A stretch of 64,000 nucleotides of DNA from Rhodosalinus sp046542825 (GCF_046542825.1 NZ_JBKHAQ010000001.1:1-64000); one strand, 5' to 3'. Shown: positions 1-9,013, counted from the stretch's first letter. A program made the numbers and translations. The notes: generated by a model from the sequence alone, not told the origin.

Positions 1-2376
1 CTGCACCCGATGGGCTGGGACGCCTTCGGGATGCCGGCCGAGAACGCGGCGATGGCGTCGGGCGGCCACCCGAAGGACTGGACCTACGGCAACATCGCGC
101 AGATGCGCGACCAGATGAAGCCGCTTGGCCTCTCGATAGACTGGAGCCGGGAGTTCGCCACCTGCGACCCCGAGTATTACGGCCAGCAGCAGGCGCTGTT
201 CCTCGACTTCCTCGAAAAGGGCCTCGTCTACCGCAAGGCCGCGGTCGTGAACTGGGACCCGGTGGACATGACCGTGCTCGCCAACGAGCAGGTGATCGAC
301 GGCAAGGGCTGGCGCTCGGGCGCGGCGGTCGAGCGGCGCGAGCTGGTGCAGTGGTTCTTCCGCATCTCGGACTATTCCGAGGAACTGCTCGACGCGCTCG
401 ACACGCTCGACGACTGGCCCGCCAAGGTGAAGACCATGCAGGCCAACTGGATCGGCAAGAGCCGCGGCCTGCAGTTCGCCTTCTCGCTGGTGGACGGGAT
501 CGAGGGGCACGACCGGGTCGAGGTCTACACCACCCGGCCCGACACGCTCCTTGGCGCGAGCTTCGTCGCCGTCTCGCCCGACCATCCGCTGGCAAGGGCG
601 CTGGAGCGGCACGACGAGGGCATCGCCGCCTTCAACGCCGAGTGCCGGCGCATGGGCACCTCCGAGGAAGAGCTGGAGACGGCAGAAAAGCGCGGCTACG
701 ACACCGGGCTGCGCGCCCGCCATCCCTTCGACACCAGCTGGGAACTGCCGGTCTGGATCGCCAACTTCATCCTGATGGACTACGGCACCGGCGCGATCTT
801 CGGCTGTCCGGCGCACGACCAGCGCGACCTCGATTTCGCGCGCAAGTACGACCTGCCGGTGATCTCCACCTTCGCGCCGGTCGAGGACGACGGCCAGCCG
901 CTGGCCGAGGACGGCGGGCCGGCCTTCGTGCCGCCCAAGTCCGAGCGTGTCATCTACATCCGCGGCTTCGCGGGCGAGACCGAGCAGACGGGGGAAGAGG
1001 CGGTGGAGGCCGCCATCGACTTCTGCGAGGCGAACGGGGTGGGGCAGGGCGTGACCAAGTACCGCCTGCGCGACTGGGGCCTCTCGCGGCAGCGCTACTG
1101 GGGCTGCCCGATCCCGGTGGTGCACTGCGACGACTGCGGCGTGGTGCCGGAAAAGAAGGAAAACCTGCCCGTCCTGCTGCCCTACGACGAGGACGGCGCG
1201 CCGATCGACTTCTCGGTACCCGGCAACCCGCTCGACCGGCACCCGAGCTGGACGCAGACCACCTGCCCCGCCTGCGGCAAGCCCGCCCGGCGCGAAACCG
1301 ACACCATGGACACCTTCGTGGACAGCTCATGGTATTACGCGCGCTTCACGGCGCCCCACGCCGATACGCCGACGGACCCCGAGGAAGCCGCTTACTGGAT
1401 GAACGTCGATCAGTATATCGGCGGCATCGAGCACGCGATCCTGCATCTGCTCTATTCGCGGTTCTTCGCCCGCGCGATGCACATCTGCGGCCACCTGCCC
1501 GAGAAGTCGAAGGAGCCCTTCGATGCGCTCTTCACGCAAGGCATGGTGACTCACGCGATCTACCAGACCACGGACGCGCAGGGGCGGCCGGTCTACCACT
1601 TCCCCGAAGACGTCGAGAGCCGCGACGGCCAGCACGTCCTGACGGCCACCGGCGAGGCGGTGGAGGTCGTCCCCTCCGCCAAGATGTCCAAGTCCAAGAA
1701 GAACGTCGTCGATCCGGACACGATCATCCGGCAGTATGGCGCCGACACCGTGCGCTGGTTCGTCCTTTCCGACAGCCCGCCGGAGCGCGACGTGGAATGG
1801 ACCGCCGCCGGCGCCGAGGCCGCCAACCGTCACCTGGCCCGCGTGCACCGCATCGTCGCCGAGATCGCGGAGATGCCGGCCGAGGCGGGCGCGCAAGCGG
1901 CCGACGAGGCGCTGCTGCGCGAGATGCACAAGACCATCCACGAGGTCACCGGCGGCGTGGAAAGCTTCGGCTTCAACGCCGCCATCGCGCGGCTCTACGC
2001 CTTCACCACCACGCTGCAGAAATCGCAGGCCGGTGGTGCGGCGAAGCGTCAGGCCGCCGCCGCACTCGCGCAACTCATGTCGCCGATGACGCCGCATCTG
2101 TCCGAGGAACTCTGGTCCCTTCTGGGCCAGGAGGGGTTGATCCTCGACGCCCCATGGCCTGTCGTGGACGAGGCCATGCTGGTCGAGGAGCAGGTGACCC
2201 TCCCCATCCAGATCAACGGCAAGCGCCGGGGCGAGATCACCGTGCCGCGCGACCTGAGCAAGGAAGAGGTTGAAAAGGCCGCGCTCGAAAGCGACCCTGT
2301 GGTGCGCGCCCTTGAGGGAGGCGTGCCGAAAAAGGTGATCGTCGTGCCCGGCCGGATCGTGAATGTGGTGCTCTGA
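1..2376 (+). CDS. leuS: Leucyl-tRNA synthetase, 5'-truncated by window edge
   Basis: This is a cytoplasmic class I aminoacyl-tRNA synthetase that charges tRNA-Leu. The frame is open from base 1 (HPMGWDAFGMPAENAA), so the true start and the HIGH-type motif lie outside the window; about 60 residues are missing from a usual ~850. The CP1 editing domain is visible (TTRPDTLLGASF, then GTGAIFGCPAHDQRD with the conserved T-rich and AHDxRD motifs). The catalytic KMSKSKKNVVDPD loop follows at about residue 561 of the visible part, then the anticodon-binding helical domain and the C-terminal domain (LPIQINGKRRGEI). The stop overlaps the next gene by 14 bases, so leuS, lptE and holA are probably co-transcribed. 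Identification is secure; only the start is unknown. Confidence 0.97.
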   Translation: MHPMGWDAFGMPAENAAMASGGHPKDWTYGNIAQMRDQMKPLGLSIDWSREFATCDPEYYGQQQALFLDFLEKGLVYRKAAVVNWDPVDMTVLANEQVIDGKGWRSGAAVERRELVQWFFRISDYSEELLDALDTLDDWPAKVKTMQANWIGKSRGLQFAFSLVDGIEGHDRVEVYTTRPDTLLGASFVAVSPDHPLARALERHDEGIAAFNAECRRMGTSEEELETAEKRGYDTGLRARHPFDTSWELPVWIANFILMDYGTGAIFGCPAHDQRDLDFARKYDLPVISTFAPVEDDGQPLAEDGGPAFVPPKSERVIYIRGFAGETEQTGEEAVEAAIDFCEANGVGQGVTKYRLRDWGLSRQRYWGCPIPVVHCDDCGVVPEKKENLPVLLPYDEDGAPIDFSVPGNPLDRHPSWTQTTCPACGKPARRETDTMDTFVDSSWYYARFTAPHADTPTDPEEAAYWMNVDQYIGGIEHAILHLLYSRFFARAMHICGHLPEKSKEPFDALFTQGMVTHAIYQTTDAQGRPVYHFPEDVESRDGQHVLTATGEAVEVVPSAKMSKSKKNVVDPDTIIRQYGADTVRWFVLSDSPPERDVEWTAAGAEAANRHLARVHRIVAEIAEMPAEAGAQAADEALLREMHKTIHEVTGGVESFGFNAAIARLYAFTTTLQKSQAGGAAKRQAAAALAQLMSPMTPHLSEELWSLLGQEGLILDAPWPVVDEAMLVEEQVTLPIQINGKRRGEITVPRDLSKEEVEKAALESDPVVRALEGGVPKKVIVVPGRIVNVVL

Positions 2377-2869
2377 CCGCCGCCGCCTGCTGATCCTCGG
2401 CGCCGCCGGGCTGCTGGCGGGCTGCGGCTTCGCGCCGGTCCATGGCCCGGGCGGTGCGGCCCGCGCACTCGCGGGGCAGGTGGCCATGCCGGTGCCGCGG
2501 ACGCGGGCGGACTACCTTTTCGTCCGGCGGCTGGAAGAGCGCCTTGGCCCGGCCTCGGCGCCACGCTACCGGCTGGAAGCACCGCTCGAGATCACGCGCG
2601 ACTCGCTCGGGACAACCGCCGACGGGCTCACGACCCGTTACCAGTACCTGGGCCAAAGCGCCTGGCGGCTTCTGCCCGCAGAGGCCGGCCCGGAGGCCCC
2701 CGCGCTGGCGCAGGGGCGTGTCGAGGGTTTCACGGGCTATTCCTCCACCGGCTCCACCCTCGCCACGCGGGCGGCCGAGCGCGATGCCGAGGCGCGGCTC
2801 GCGACCATCCTGGCCGACAGGATCGTCGACCGACTGCTGCTCGCAGCGCCGGGGCTTCGGGCCGCATGA
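2363..2869 (+). CDS. lptE: LPS-assembly lipoprotein LptE
   Basis: This 168-residue outer-membrane lipoprotein is expected to plug and help fold the LptD barrel, which inserts lipopolysaccharide into the outer leaflet. The N-terminus has positive charges (RRR), a hydrophobic stretch and a lipobox LLAGC, so the mature protein would start at that Cys near residue 21. The body is an LptE-like small alpha/beta domain (TRYQYLGQSAWRL, then a C-terminal helix with many R/E). The start lies inside leuS, 14 bases before its stop, and the stop overlaps the holA ATG in an ATGA junction. The leuS-lptE-holA order is a conserved proteobacterial arrangement and supports the call, because LptE is poorly conserved in sequence. 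Confidence 0.88.
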   Translation: MWCSDRRRLLILGAAGLLAGCGFAPVHGPGGAARALAGQVAMPVPRTRADYLFVRRLEERLGPASAPRYRLEAPLEITRDSLGTTADGLTTRYQYLGQSAWRLLPAEAGPEAPALAQGRVEGFTGYSSTGSTLATRAAERDAEARLATILADRIVDRLLLAAPGLRAA

Positions 2870-3942
2870 AGCTCTCCGCGCGCGAGGTTGCCCGCTACTG
2901 CGCCCGCCCCGACCCCGGGGCCGCGGGTCTGCTGCTCTTCGGCGGCGACCCGATGCGGGTGGCGCACCGCCGGCAGCAGGCGGTCCTGGCGATCGTCGGA
3001 CCCGAGGGTGAGGCCGAGATGCGTCTGAGCCGACTTGCGGGCGCCGACCTGCGCCGCGACCCCGCGGCCCTGCTCGACGCGGTCAAGGCGCAGGGCTTCT
3101 TCCCCGGCCCGCGTGTCGCGCTGGTGGAGGACGCAGGCGACGCGCAGGCCGACGCCATCGCCTCCGCCCTTGGGGACTGGAAGCCGGGCGATGCGCAGAT
3201 CGTGGTCACGGCGGGCGCGCTCAAGCCCGCCTCGAAACTGCGCAAGCTGTTCGAGGGGCACCGCAGCGCGCGTGCCGCCGCGATCTACGACGATCCGCCG
3301 GGGCGGGACGAAATTCAGGCCGAGCTGGTGCGCGCCGGTCTCTCCGGCGCCGAAGGCGAGGCACTAGACGCGCTTTTTGCCCTTGGCCGCACGCTGGAGC
3401 CCGGCGATTTCCGCCAGACGCTTGAAAAACTCGCGCTCTACAAGCTGGACGATTCCGCGCCGCTCGACGCCGCCGATGTCGCGCGCCTGGCGCCTGTTTC
3501 GACCGAGGCGGAGGCCGATGCGGTGATCGACGCCGCGGCAGAGGGCCGGGCGGGCGCGATCGGCCCGCTGATCCAGCGCCTTTCCGCGCAGGGCGTCACG
3601 CCCGTGCGCCTGTCGATCGCTGCCGGGCGACATTTCCGCGCGCTCTACCGTGCGGCCTCGGATCCCGGCGGGCCGGGGCAGGGGATTGCCCGCCTCCGTC
3701 CGCCGGTTTGGGGGCCGCGGCGCGACCGGATGGAGAAGCAGGCGCGCGGCTGGGGGGCGGAGCGATTGCAGGCCGCGCTGGAACTTCTGGCGGAAACCGA
3801 CCGCGCGCTGCGCTCGGCGAACCAGACCGCGCCGCAGATGGCGGTTATGGAACGCACGCTGCTGCGCCTCGCCAGCCTCGGCGCCCGGCGCCAGGGCGCT
3901 GGACATTCGCCCACGCCTGCCGTTGCATCGGCGCGACCGTAG
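2866..3942 (+). CDS. holA: DNA polymerase III subunit delta
   Basis: HolA is the delta subunit of the clamp-loader complex and opens the beta sliding clamp for loading on DNA. The protein has 358 residues, close to the family length. It begins MKLSAREVARYC and has an N-terminal clamp-binding domain with the typical LLLFGGDPMRV motif, a degenerate AAA+ core (no Walker motifs, as expected for delta), and a helical C-terminal collar (TDRALRSANQTAPQMAVMER), whose S(A/P)NQ-type helix is conserved. Its start overlaps the lptE stop by four bases. The last residues, after RRQGAG, are low-complexity. Confidence 0.95.
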   Translation: MKLSAREVARYCARPDPGAAGLLLFGGDPMRVAHRRQQAVLAIVGPEGEAEMRLSRLAGADLRRDPAALLDAVKAQGFFPGPRVALVEDAGDAQADAIASALGDWKPGDAQIVVTAGALKPASKLRKLFEGHRSARAAAIYDDPPGRDEIQAELVRAGLSGAEGEALDALFALGRTLEPGDFRQTLEKLALYKLDDSAPLDAADVARLAPVSTEAEADAVIDAAAEGRAGAIGPLIQRLSAQGVTPVRLSIAAGRHFRALYRAASDPGGPGQGIARLRPPVWGPRRDRMEKQARGWGAERLQAALELLAETDRALRSANQTAPQMAVMERTLLRLASLGARRQGAGHSPTPAVASARP

Positions 3943-3955
3943 GGGAGGAGACGCC

Positions 3956-4552
3956 ATGTACACCGTGATCGGCAACCTCAAGAGCCGCGCCTTCCGCGTG
4001 ATCTGGATGCTCGAGGAACTGGAGGAGCCCTATGAGCTGCGCCCCGAGCCGCCGCGCTCCGACGCGGTGCGGGCGCTCAACGTCTCCGGCAAGATCCCCC
4101 TGCTGCTGGAAGCCGACGCGGTGCTGAGCGATTCGACCGCGATCATGACCTATCTCGCCGACAAGCACGGGCGCCTCACCCATCCCGCCGGCACCCTGCC
4201 GCGCGCGCGCCAGGACGCGATGACCTTCCGCATCCTCGACGAGATCGAGAATGCGCTCTGGACCGCCGCGCGGCACAGCTTCGTCCTGCCCGAGGAGCGG
4301 CGCGTGCCGCAGGTCAAGGACAGCCTGAAATGGGAATACGCGCACAGCATCGCCTCGCTCATGGACGACCTGTCCGGCGACTACCTCGCCGGCGCGGAGC
4401 CCACCGTGCCGGATCTCCTGCTTGCGCATTGCGGCGGCTGGGCCAGAGCGGCGGGGTTCCCGGCGGAGGAGCCGCGCTTTGCCGACTACCTGGAACGCAT
4501 GCGGGCGCGCCCGGCGTTTCGCCGGGTCGTCGAGATGGCAAAGGCCGCCTGA
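3956..4552 (+). CDS. Glutathione S-transferase family protein
   Basis: This 198-residue cytosolic protein has the GST fold. The N-terminal thioredoxin-like half (MYTVIGNLKSRAFRVIWML) leads into the glutathione-binding GKIPLLLEADAVLSDSTAI segment, where the cis-Pro and the Ser that contact glutathione sit. A helical C-terminal domain follows, with PTVPDLLLAHCGGWARAAGF matching the conserved N-capping region of GST helix 6. The chosen ATG is preceded by a strong GGGGAGGAG site; longer in-frame extensions run into holA and are rejected. It sits 13 bases after holA and may be the last gene of that operon. Its substrate is not inferable; it could act in detoxification or maleylpyruvate-type isomerisation. 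Confidence 0.88.
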   Translation: MYTVIGNLKSRAFRVIWMLEELEEPYELRPEPPRSDAVRALNVSGKIPLLLEADAVLSDSTAIMTYLADKHGRLTHPAGTLPRARQDAMTFRILDEIENALWTAARHSFVLPEERRVPQVKDSLKWEYAHSIASLMDDLSGDYLAGAEPTVPDLLLAHCGGWARAAGFPAEEPRFADYLERMRARPAFRRVVEMAKAA

Positions 4553-4560
4553 CCGGCGGA

Positions 4561-4632
4561 GAAAATTCTTCGTCCGAAGAATTTTCGGCAGCCTCCGAGA
4601 CACCGAGGCGATTTTTCGATCGAAAAATCGCC
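4561..4632. repeat. AT-type composite palindrome between convergent genes
   Basis: Two dyads lie side by side between the GST and thiolase stops. The first (4561-4586) has 12-base arms GAAAATTCTTCG around a 2-base centre. The second (4607-4632) is a perfect 26-base palindrome with half-site GGCGATTTTTCGA. The 20 bases between them are ordinary sequence. A similar pair, in the opposite orientation, occurs at 45194-45255. Between these convergent genes it could end transcription from both sides, but no long U tract follows. Confidence 0.8.
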
Positions 4633-4639
4633 GCTTTCC

Positions 4640-5812
4640 TCACATCCGTTCGATCGCGATCGCCGTCCCCTCGCCGCCGCCGATGCAGATCGCGGCGACC
4701 CCGCGCTTCAGCCCTCGCACCTCGAGCGCGTTGAGCAGGGTCACCACGATGCGCGCCCCCGAAGCGCCGATCGGATGCCCCAGCGCGCAGGCCCCGCCGT
4801 TCACGTTCACGATGTCGCGCGGCAGCCCCATCTCGCGCATGAAGGCCATGGGCACGACCGCGAAGGCCTCGTTCACTTCCCACAGGTCCACGTCGCCCAC
4901 GCGCCAGCCGAGGCGCTGCAGCAGTTTCTGCGCAGCGGGCACCGGTGCCGTGGTGAACCAGCCCGGGGCCTGTGCATGGCTCGCGTGGCCGAGGATGCGG
5001 GCGCGCGGCGTGACGCCGGCGGCCTCCGCGTGCCCGCGCTCGGCCAGCACCAGCGCCGCCGCGCCGTCCGAGATCGACGAGGCGTTGGCCGCCGTGACCG
5101 TGCCGCCCTCACGGAACGCGGGCTTCAGCTGCGGGATCTTGTCGGGCCGCGCCTGGCCCGGCTGCTCGTCGACCTCGACCACCGTCTCGCCCCTGCGGCC
5201 CCTGACCGTCACCGGCGTGATCTCGCGCGCGAAGGCGCCGCTTTCCTGCGCTTTCAGCGCCCCTTCGAGCGAGTCCAGCGCGTAGTCGTCCTGCGCCTCG
5301 CGCGTGAACTGGTAGTGTTGAGCGCAATCCTCGGCGAAGGTGCCCATCAGGCGCCCCTTGTCGTAGGCGTCCTCCAGCCCGTCGAGGAACATGTGATCCA
5401 CCGCCGCCTGGTGCCCGATCCGCGCGCCGCCGCGCATCGCGGGCAAAAGGTAGGGCGCGCGCGACATGCTCTCCATGCCGCCCGCGACGATCACCTGCGC
5501 CTGACCCAGAGCGATCACATCGTGGGCGACCATCGCGGCCTTCATGCCGGATCCGCACATCTTGTTGAGCGTGGTGGCCGGCACCTCCTCGCCCAGCCCG
5601 GCGGCAAAGCCGGCCTGCCGCGCAGGCGCCTGGCCCTGGCCCGCGGGCAGCACGCAGCCCATCACCACCTCGTCCACCGTGGGGCGACCGGCCTGGTGAA
5701 GCGCGGCGGCGATCGCCGTGCCGCCAAGCTCCGCCGCGGGCACGCCGGCGAGCGCCCCCTGCAACCCGCCCATCGGGGTGCGGGCCGCGCCCGCGATCAC
5801 GACTTCGGCCAT
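4640..5812 (-). CDS. Thiolase (acetyl-CoA C-acyltransferase)
   Basis: This 390-residue cytosolic enzyme either condenses two acetyl-CoA or thiolytically cleaves beta-ketoacyl-CoA. All thiolase signatures are present: MAEVVIAGAARTPMG at the N-terminus, the nucleophilic Cys in LNKMCGSGMKAAM near residue 88, VNVNGGACALGHPIGASGAR with the catalytic His, and the second Cys in CIGGGEG near the C-terminus. The ATG was chosen because AGGAGG precedes it and it matches the family N-terminus. It stands alone, divergent from the STAS gene and convergent with the GST, so no pathway partner shows whether it serves poly-hydroxybutyrate synthesis (PhaA) or beta-oxidation. Confidence 0.93.
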   Translation of the reverse strand: MAEVVIAGAARTPMGGLQGALAGVPAAELGGTAIAAALHQAGRPTVDEVVMGCVLPAGQGQAPARQAGFAAGLGEEVPATTLNKMCGSGMKAAMVAHDVIALGQAQVIVAGGMESMSRAPYLLPAMRGGARIGHQAAVDHMFLDGLEDAYDKGRLMGTFAEDCAQHYQFTREAQDDYALDSLEGALKAQESGAFAREITPVTVRGRRGETVVEVDEQPGQARPDKIPQLKPAFREGGTVTAANASSISDGAAALVLAERGHAEAAGVTPRARILGHASHAQAPGWFTTAPVPAAQKLLQRLGWRVGDVDLWEVNEAFAVVPMAFMREMGLPRDIVNVNGGACALGHPIGASGARIVVTLLNALEVRGLKRGVAAICIGGGEGTAIAIERM

Positions 5813-5909
5813 CCCGGGCCCTCCTATCGGTCCTGCGCATGCATACCGGATCGTAAGGATTGAGGTCCAGAGTGCCTGCGTGAGCAAGGACGCAGCAAGG
5901 AAAGCCGAC

Positions 5910-6245
5910 ATGAAGCTTGAAGGCCGCGACAGCGGGGATATCCGCATCGTCACCGTGCTGGAGGACAGGATCGACGCCGCCGTCGCGATCCGGTTCAAGG
6001 ACCTCATGCGCGAACAGAACGCCGGCGAACCTGAACGAATCGTGCTGGACCTCAGCCGTGTCGGCTTCATCGATTCGAGCGGGCTTGGTGCCGTTGTGGC
6101 CTCGATGAAGCACATGGAAGGGCGGCGGCTGGAACTGGCCGGACTGACCCCCGCCGTGGACAAGGTGTTCCGCCTGACCCGGATCGACAGCATCTTCGCC
6201 ATTCACGATCGTGTCGAGGATGCGCTCGAGACCCGCGCCGGGTGA
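5910..6245 (+). CDS. STAS-domain anti-sigma factor antagonist (SpoIIAA/RsbV-like)
   Basis: This 111-residue single-domain cytosolic protein is of the STAS family. It shows the typical beta-alpha pattern: MKLEGRDSGDIRIVTVLEDRIDAA, then VLDLSRVGFIDSSGLGAVV with the phosphorylatable Ser expected at residue 57 of DSSGLG. Unphosphorylated proteins of this kind bind an anti-sigma kinase and release its sigma factor. The ATG is preceded by AAGGA at good spacing; a GTG at 5880 would add ten residues (SKDAARKAD) and is less likely. The kinase-like partner starts 33 bases downstream. No sigma factor or PP2C phosphatase lies nearby. Confidence 0.87.
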   Translation: MKLEGRDSGDIRIVTVLEDRIDAAVAIRFKDLMREQNAGEPERIVLDLSRVGFIDSSGLGAVVASMKHMEGRRLELAGLTPAVDKVFRLTRIDSIFAIHDRVEDALETRAG

Positions 6246-6278
6246 CATCTGGCGCGTCAGGGAGGTGTCGCCAAACCC

Positions 6279-6779
6279 ATGCCCCGCCTGCGCCACGAGC
6301 CGCTGATCGCCCTCTCCTGCCGCGGGCGGCAGTCCGAGATCCGCCCGGCGCTCGAGGCCGTGCGCGCGGCTGTCGCATCGCATCTGGCCAGCTGCGAGGC
6401 GGGGATGCTGGATTCCGTCGAAATCGCGCTCGCGGAGGTTCTCAACAACATCGTTGAGCACGCCGCACCCTCTGACACGCGCGGGGCAATTCGCATTTCC
6501 GCATGTGGCCTGATGCACGCCCTGGCCGTCTGCATCAGCGACGACGGGCGTCCGATGCCCGGCCTGTGCCTGCCGGCGGGCGCCCTGCGCGATCTGTCCG
6601 TCCCGCTGGGCGACCTGCCAGAGGGGGGCTTCGGCTGGGGGCTTGTGCGGGCGCTGAGCTCGGGGCTGCGCTACCGCCGCCGGCTCGGGCGGAACGAACT
6701 CGCGATGTGCTTCCTCTGCCTTTCGGGCGAGGGGCGCGGCATCCCGGCTGCCGGCGCCGCCCCGAAATCGCCCAATTGA
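6279..6779 (+). CDS. RsbW/SpoIIAB-like serine kinase (HATPase), anti-sigma factor candidate
   Basis: This 166-residue protein has a GHKL ATP-binding fold. The N-box is visible as LAEVLNNIVEHA (E53, N57), the G1 box as SDDGRPMP (D88-G90), and a glycine-rich lid as LPEGGFGWGLVRAL. Such proteins phosphorylate their STAS partner and hold a sigma factor inactive. It follows the STAS gene by 33 bases and the two are probably co-transcribed. The C-terminus after CFLCLSGEG is proline/alanine-rich and non-conserved. The kinase role rests on the motifs plus the adjacent substrate-like protein; the target sigma factor is not in the window. Confidence 0.83.
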   Translation: MPRLRHEPLIALSCRGRQSEIRPALEAVRAAVASHLASCEAGMLDSVEIALAEVLNNIVEHAAPSDTRGAIRISACGLMHALAVCISDDGRPMPGLCLPAGALRDLSVPLGDLPEGGFGWGLVRALSSGLRYRRRLGRNELAMCFLCLSGEGRGIPAAGAAPKSPN

Positions 6780-6836
6780 GTCCCAAGGCCGGCCAGATTG
6801 CAGGGGCATACACGAACCTGTAGCTGCATAGGCTTC

Positions 6837-6885
6837 CCTCGGTGTCGCGTCGTTGATAGCCCCCACCCAGTGCGCGGCACCGAGG
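6837..6885 (+). terminator. Possible hairpin after the partner-switching pair
   Basis: CCTCGGTG (6837-6844) is repeated inverted as CACCGAGG (6878-6885) and followed by TCTTT. The loop is long (33 bases), so this is a weak candidate for the 3' end of the STAS/kinase operon. Confidence 0.3.
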
Positions 6886-6961
6886 TCTTTCCCAGGCTCA
6901 TCCGACCGATTGCGCCCCCCCGTTGTCCGGACTACGAAAGGGTGACCCAGGGGAGGATGCG

Positions 6962-8536
6962 ATGCGCGATTTCCAGATTCCGGGGCGTTCGCCCGTCCTG
7001 GCCACCGAGGGGATGTGCGCCACCTCGCATCCGCTGGCCGCGCTCACCGCCATCGACATCCTGCGCCGTGGCGGCACCGCGATGGATGCCGCCATCGCCG
7101 GTGCCGTGATGCTGGGCCTGTGCGAGCCGCAGATGACAGGCATCGGCGGCGATGCCTTCGTGCTCTGGACCCGCGGTGCCGGCGACGAGGTGCGTGCGCT
7201 CAACGGATCGGGCCGGGCGCCGGCGGGCGCAGACCCGCAGGCACTGCGCGACCGGGGCCTTTCCGCCGTTCCGGTGGACGGGGCAGAGGCCGTCACGCTT
7301 CCGGGCGCCATCGACGCCTTCTGCCGGCTGGCCGACACCGAGGGGCGGCTGGGGATCGACGCGCTGCTCGCGCCCGCGATCGAGGCGGCGGAGCGCGGCG
7401 TGCCGGTCGCGCCGCGGGTGGCCTTCGACTGGGCGACCGATGCCGACCGTCTGAGCGGCGCGGCGCGACGGCACTACCTTTTCGACGGCCGGGCACCGGC
7501 GCCGGGCACGCTTTTCCGCGCGCCCGGACAGGCCGAGGTTCTGCGCGGTGTCGCCCGCGACGGCGCCCGCGCCTTCTACGAGGGCGCGGTGGCCGAGGAC
7601 ATGCTGGCCGCGCTGACCGCGCGCGGCGGCGTGCATACCGCAGAGGATTTCGCCGCGGTCGAGGCCACGGGGGCGCAGCCCATCGCGGGCGACTACCGCG
7701 GCCGCGAACTGATCGAGCATCCGCCGAACGGGCAGGGCGCGGCCGCGATCCTTCTGGCGCAGATCCTGGCCGAATTCGACCTTGCCGCGCTCGACCCGCT
7801 GGGGCCCGAGCGCGCGCATCTTGAAGCCGAGGCCTGGAAGCTGGCCGAGGATGCGCGCAACCGTTTCATCGGTGATCCTGAAGCGGCGCAGGCCGAGCGG
7901 CTGACCGACCCGGAGACCGCGCGCCGGCTTGCCGCGCTGATTCGGCCCGACGCAGTGCTGCCCGATCCCGCCCCGCTGGCCGAGGCGATCCATCGCGACA
8001 CGGTCTACATCACGGTGGTGGACCGTGACCGCAGCGCCGTCTCGCTGATCTACTCGATCTTCCACGGCTTCGGGTCGGGCATCGCCTCCGACAGGTTCGG
8101 CATCCTGCTGCACAACCGAGGCGCGGGGTTCACCCTGACGCCGGGCCATCCCAACGAATACGGTGCCCGCAAGCGCCCGCTTCACACCATCATCCCGGCG
8201 ATGCTGCGCGAGGGCGGGCGCGTGACCATGCCCTTCGGGGTGATGGGCGGCGCCTATCAGCCCACGGGCCATGCGCGGGTGCTCTCGAACCTGGCCGACT
8301 ACGGCATGGACCCGCAGGCCGCCATAGATGCACCGCGCGCCTTCGCGGACGGCGGCGTTCTGAAGCTGGAGCGGGGATATCCCGACGCCTCGCGCCAGGC
8401 GCTGGCCGCGCTGGGCCATACTGTCGTGACGCCCGAGCGCCCGGTGGGCGGCGGTCAGGCGATCCTGATCCGGAACGACGGTGTGCTGGAGGGGGCGTCA
8501 GATCCGCGCAAGGACGGTTGCGCGCTGGGCTACTGA
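6962..8536 (+). CDS. ggt: Gamma-glutamyltransferase family protein
   Basis: This 524-residue Ntn-hydrolase transfers or hydrolyses gamma-glutamyl groups and matures by self-cleavage into two subunits. The large-subunit start is typical (ATEGMCATSHPLAALTAIDILRRGGTAMDAAIA). The autocleavage/nucleophile Thr is expected at residue 347 in HRDTVYITVVD. The small subunit carries the conserved RPLHTIIPAML and the substrate-binding FGVMGGAYQPTGHA segment. The ATG at 6962 is preceded by GGGGAGGA; the earlier in-frame ATG adds 13 unlike residues. No signal peptide is evident, unlike secreted glutathione-degrading GGT, so a cytosolic member of the family acting on another gamma-glutamyl or acylated substrate is possible. 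It stands alone and converges on hspQ. Confidence 0.9.
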   Translation: MRDFQIPGRSPVLATEGMCATSHPLAALTAIDILRRGGTAMDAAIAGAVMLGLCEPQMTGIGGDAFVLWTRGAGDEVRALNGSGRAPAGADPQALRDRGLSAVPVDGAEAVTLPGAIDAFCRLADTEGRLGIDALLAPAIEAAERGVPVAPRVAFDWATDADRLSGAARRHYLFDGRAPAPGTLFRAPGQAEVLRGVARDGARAFYEGAVAEDMLAALTARGGVHTAEDFAAVEATGAQPIAGDYRGRELIEHPPNGQGAAAILLAQILAEFDLAALDPLGPERAHLEAEAWKLAEDARNRFIGDPEAAQAERLTDPETARRLAALIRPDAVLPDPAPLAEAIHRDTVYITVVDRDRSAVSLIYSIFHGFGSGIASDRFGILLHNRGAGFTLTPGHPNEYGARKRPLHTIIPAMLREGGRVTMPFGVMGGAYQPTGHARVLSNLADYGMDPQAAIDAPRAFADGGVLKLERGYPDASRQALAALGHTVVTPERPVGGGQAILIRNDGVLEGASDPRKDGCALGY

Positions 8537-8549
8537 GACCCGTCGCGAC

Positions 8550-8870
8550 TCAGTTGAGCTGCACGTACAGAGGGTAATGCCCGTCCTCGAACGGGCCGAA
8601 GAACTCGGGGATGTCGGGATGATCCACCGGCTCGCCGGAGTAGTCGGCGATCAGGTTCTGTTCCGAGACATAGGCGACGTAGAAGCTTTGCTCGTTCTCC
8701 GCCAGAAGGTGATAGAACGGCTGTTCCTTCGCCGGGCGGCTGTCCTCGGGGATGGCCTGATACCACTCCTCGGTGTTGCTGAACTGCGGATCGACGTCGA
8801 AGATCACGCCGCGGAACGGGTGCTTGCGATGCCGCACCACCTGTCCCAGAGAGTATTTCGCACGAGTCAT
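8550..8870 (-). CDS. hspQ: Heat-shock protein HspQ (hemimethylated-DNA-binding family)
   Basis: This 106-residue protein matches the YccV/HspQ family in length and signature (KYSLGQVVRHRKHPFRGVIFDVDP, EQPFYHLLAENE, YVSEQNL). In enterobacteria HspQ promotes degradation of certain proteins and binds Lon protease; its binding to hemimethylated DNA was reported first. The start MTRAKYS is preceded by AAGAGA. A start two codons earlier (MQMTRA) is also possible. It is monocistronic, convergent with ggt (13-base gap) and divergent from the lipoprotein gene. Confidence 0.93.
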   Translation of the reverse strand: MTRAKYSLGQVVRHRKHPFRGVIFDVDPQFSNTEEWYQAIPEDSRPAKEQPFYHLLAENEQSFYVAYVSEQNLIADYSGEPVDHPDIPEFFGPFEDGHYPLYVQLN

Positions 8871-9013
8871 TTGCATCTCTTTTGCCCCAGTGACCCTTCT
8901 AGCGCCGCACACGGGGCGATGTCCATGCGTGCAGCCGGACGGCACGGGAAACACTGTGTGAAGACCGAACCGACAGTCGTGCGCACCGGTTCCGGCGCGC
9001 GGAAAAACGTGAA

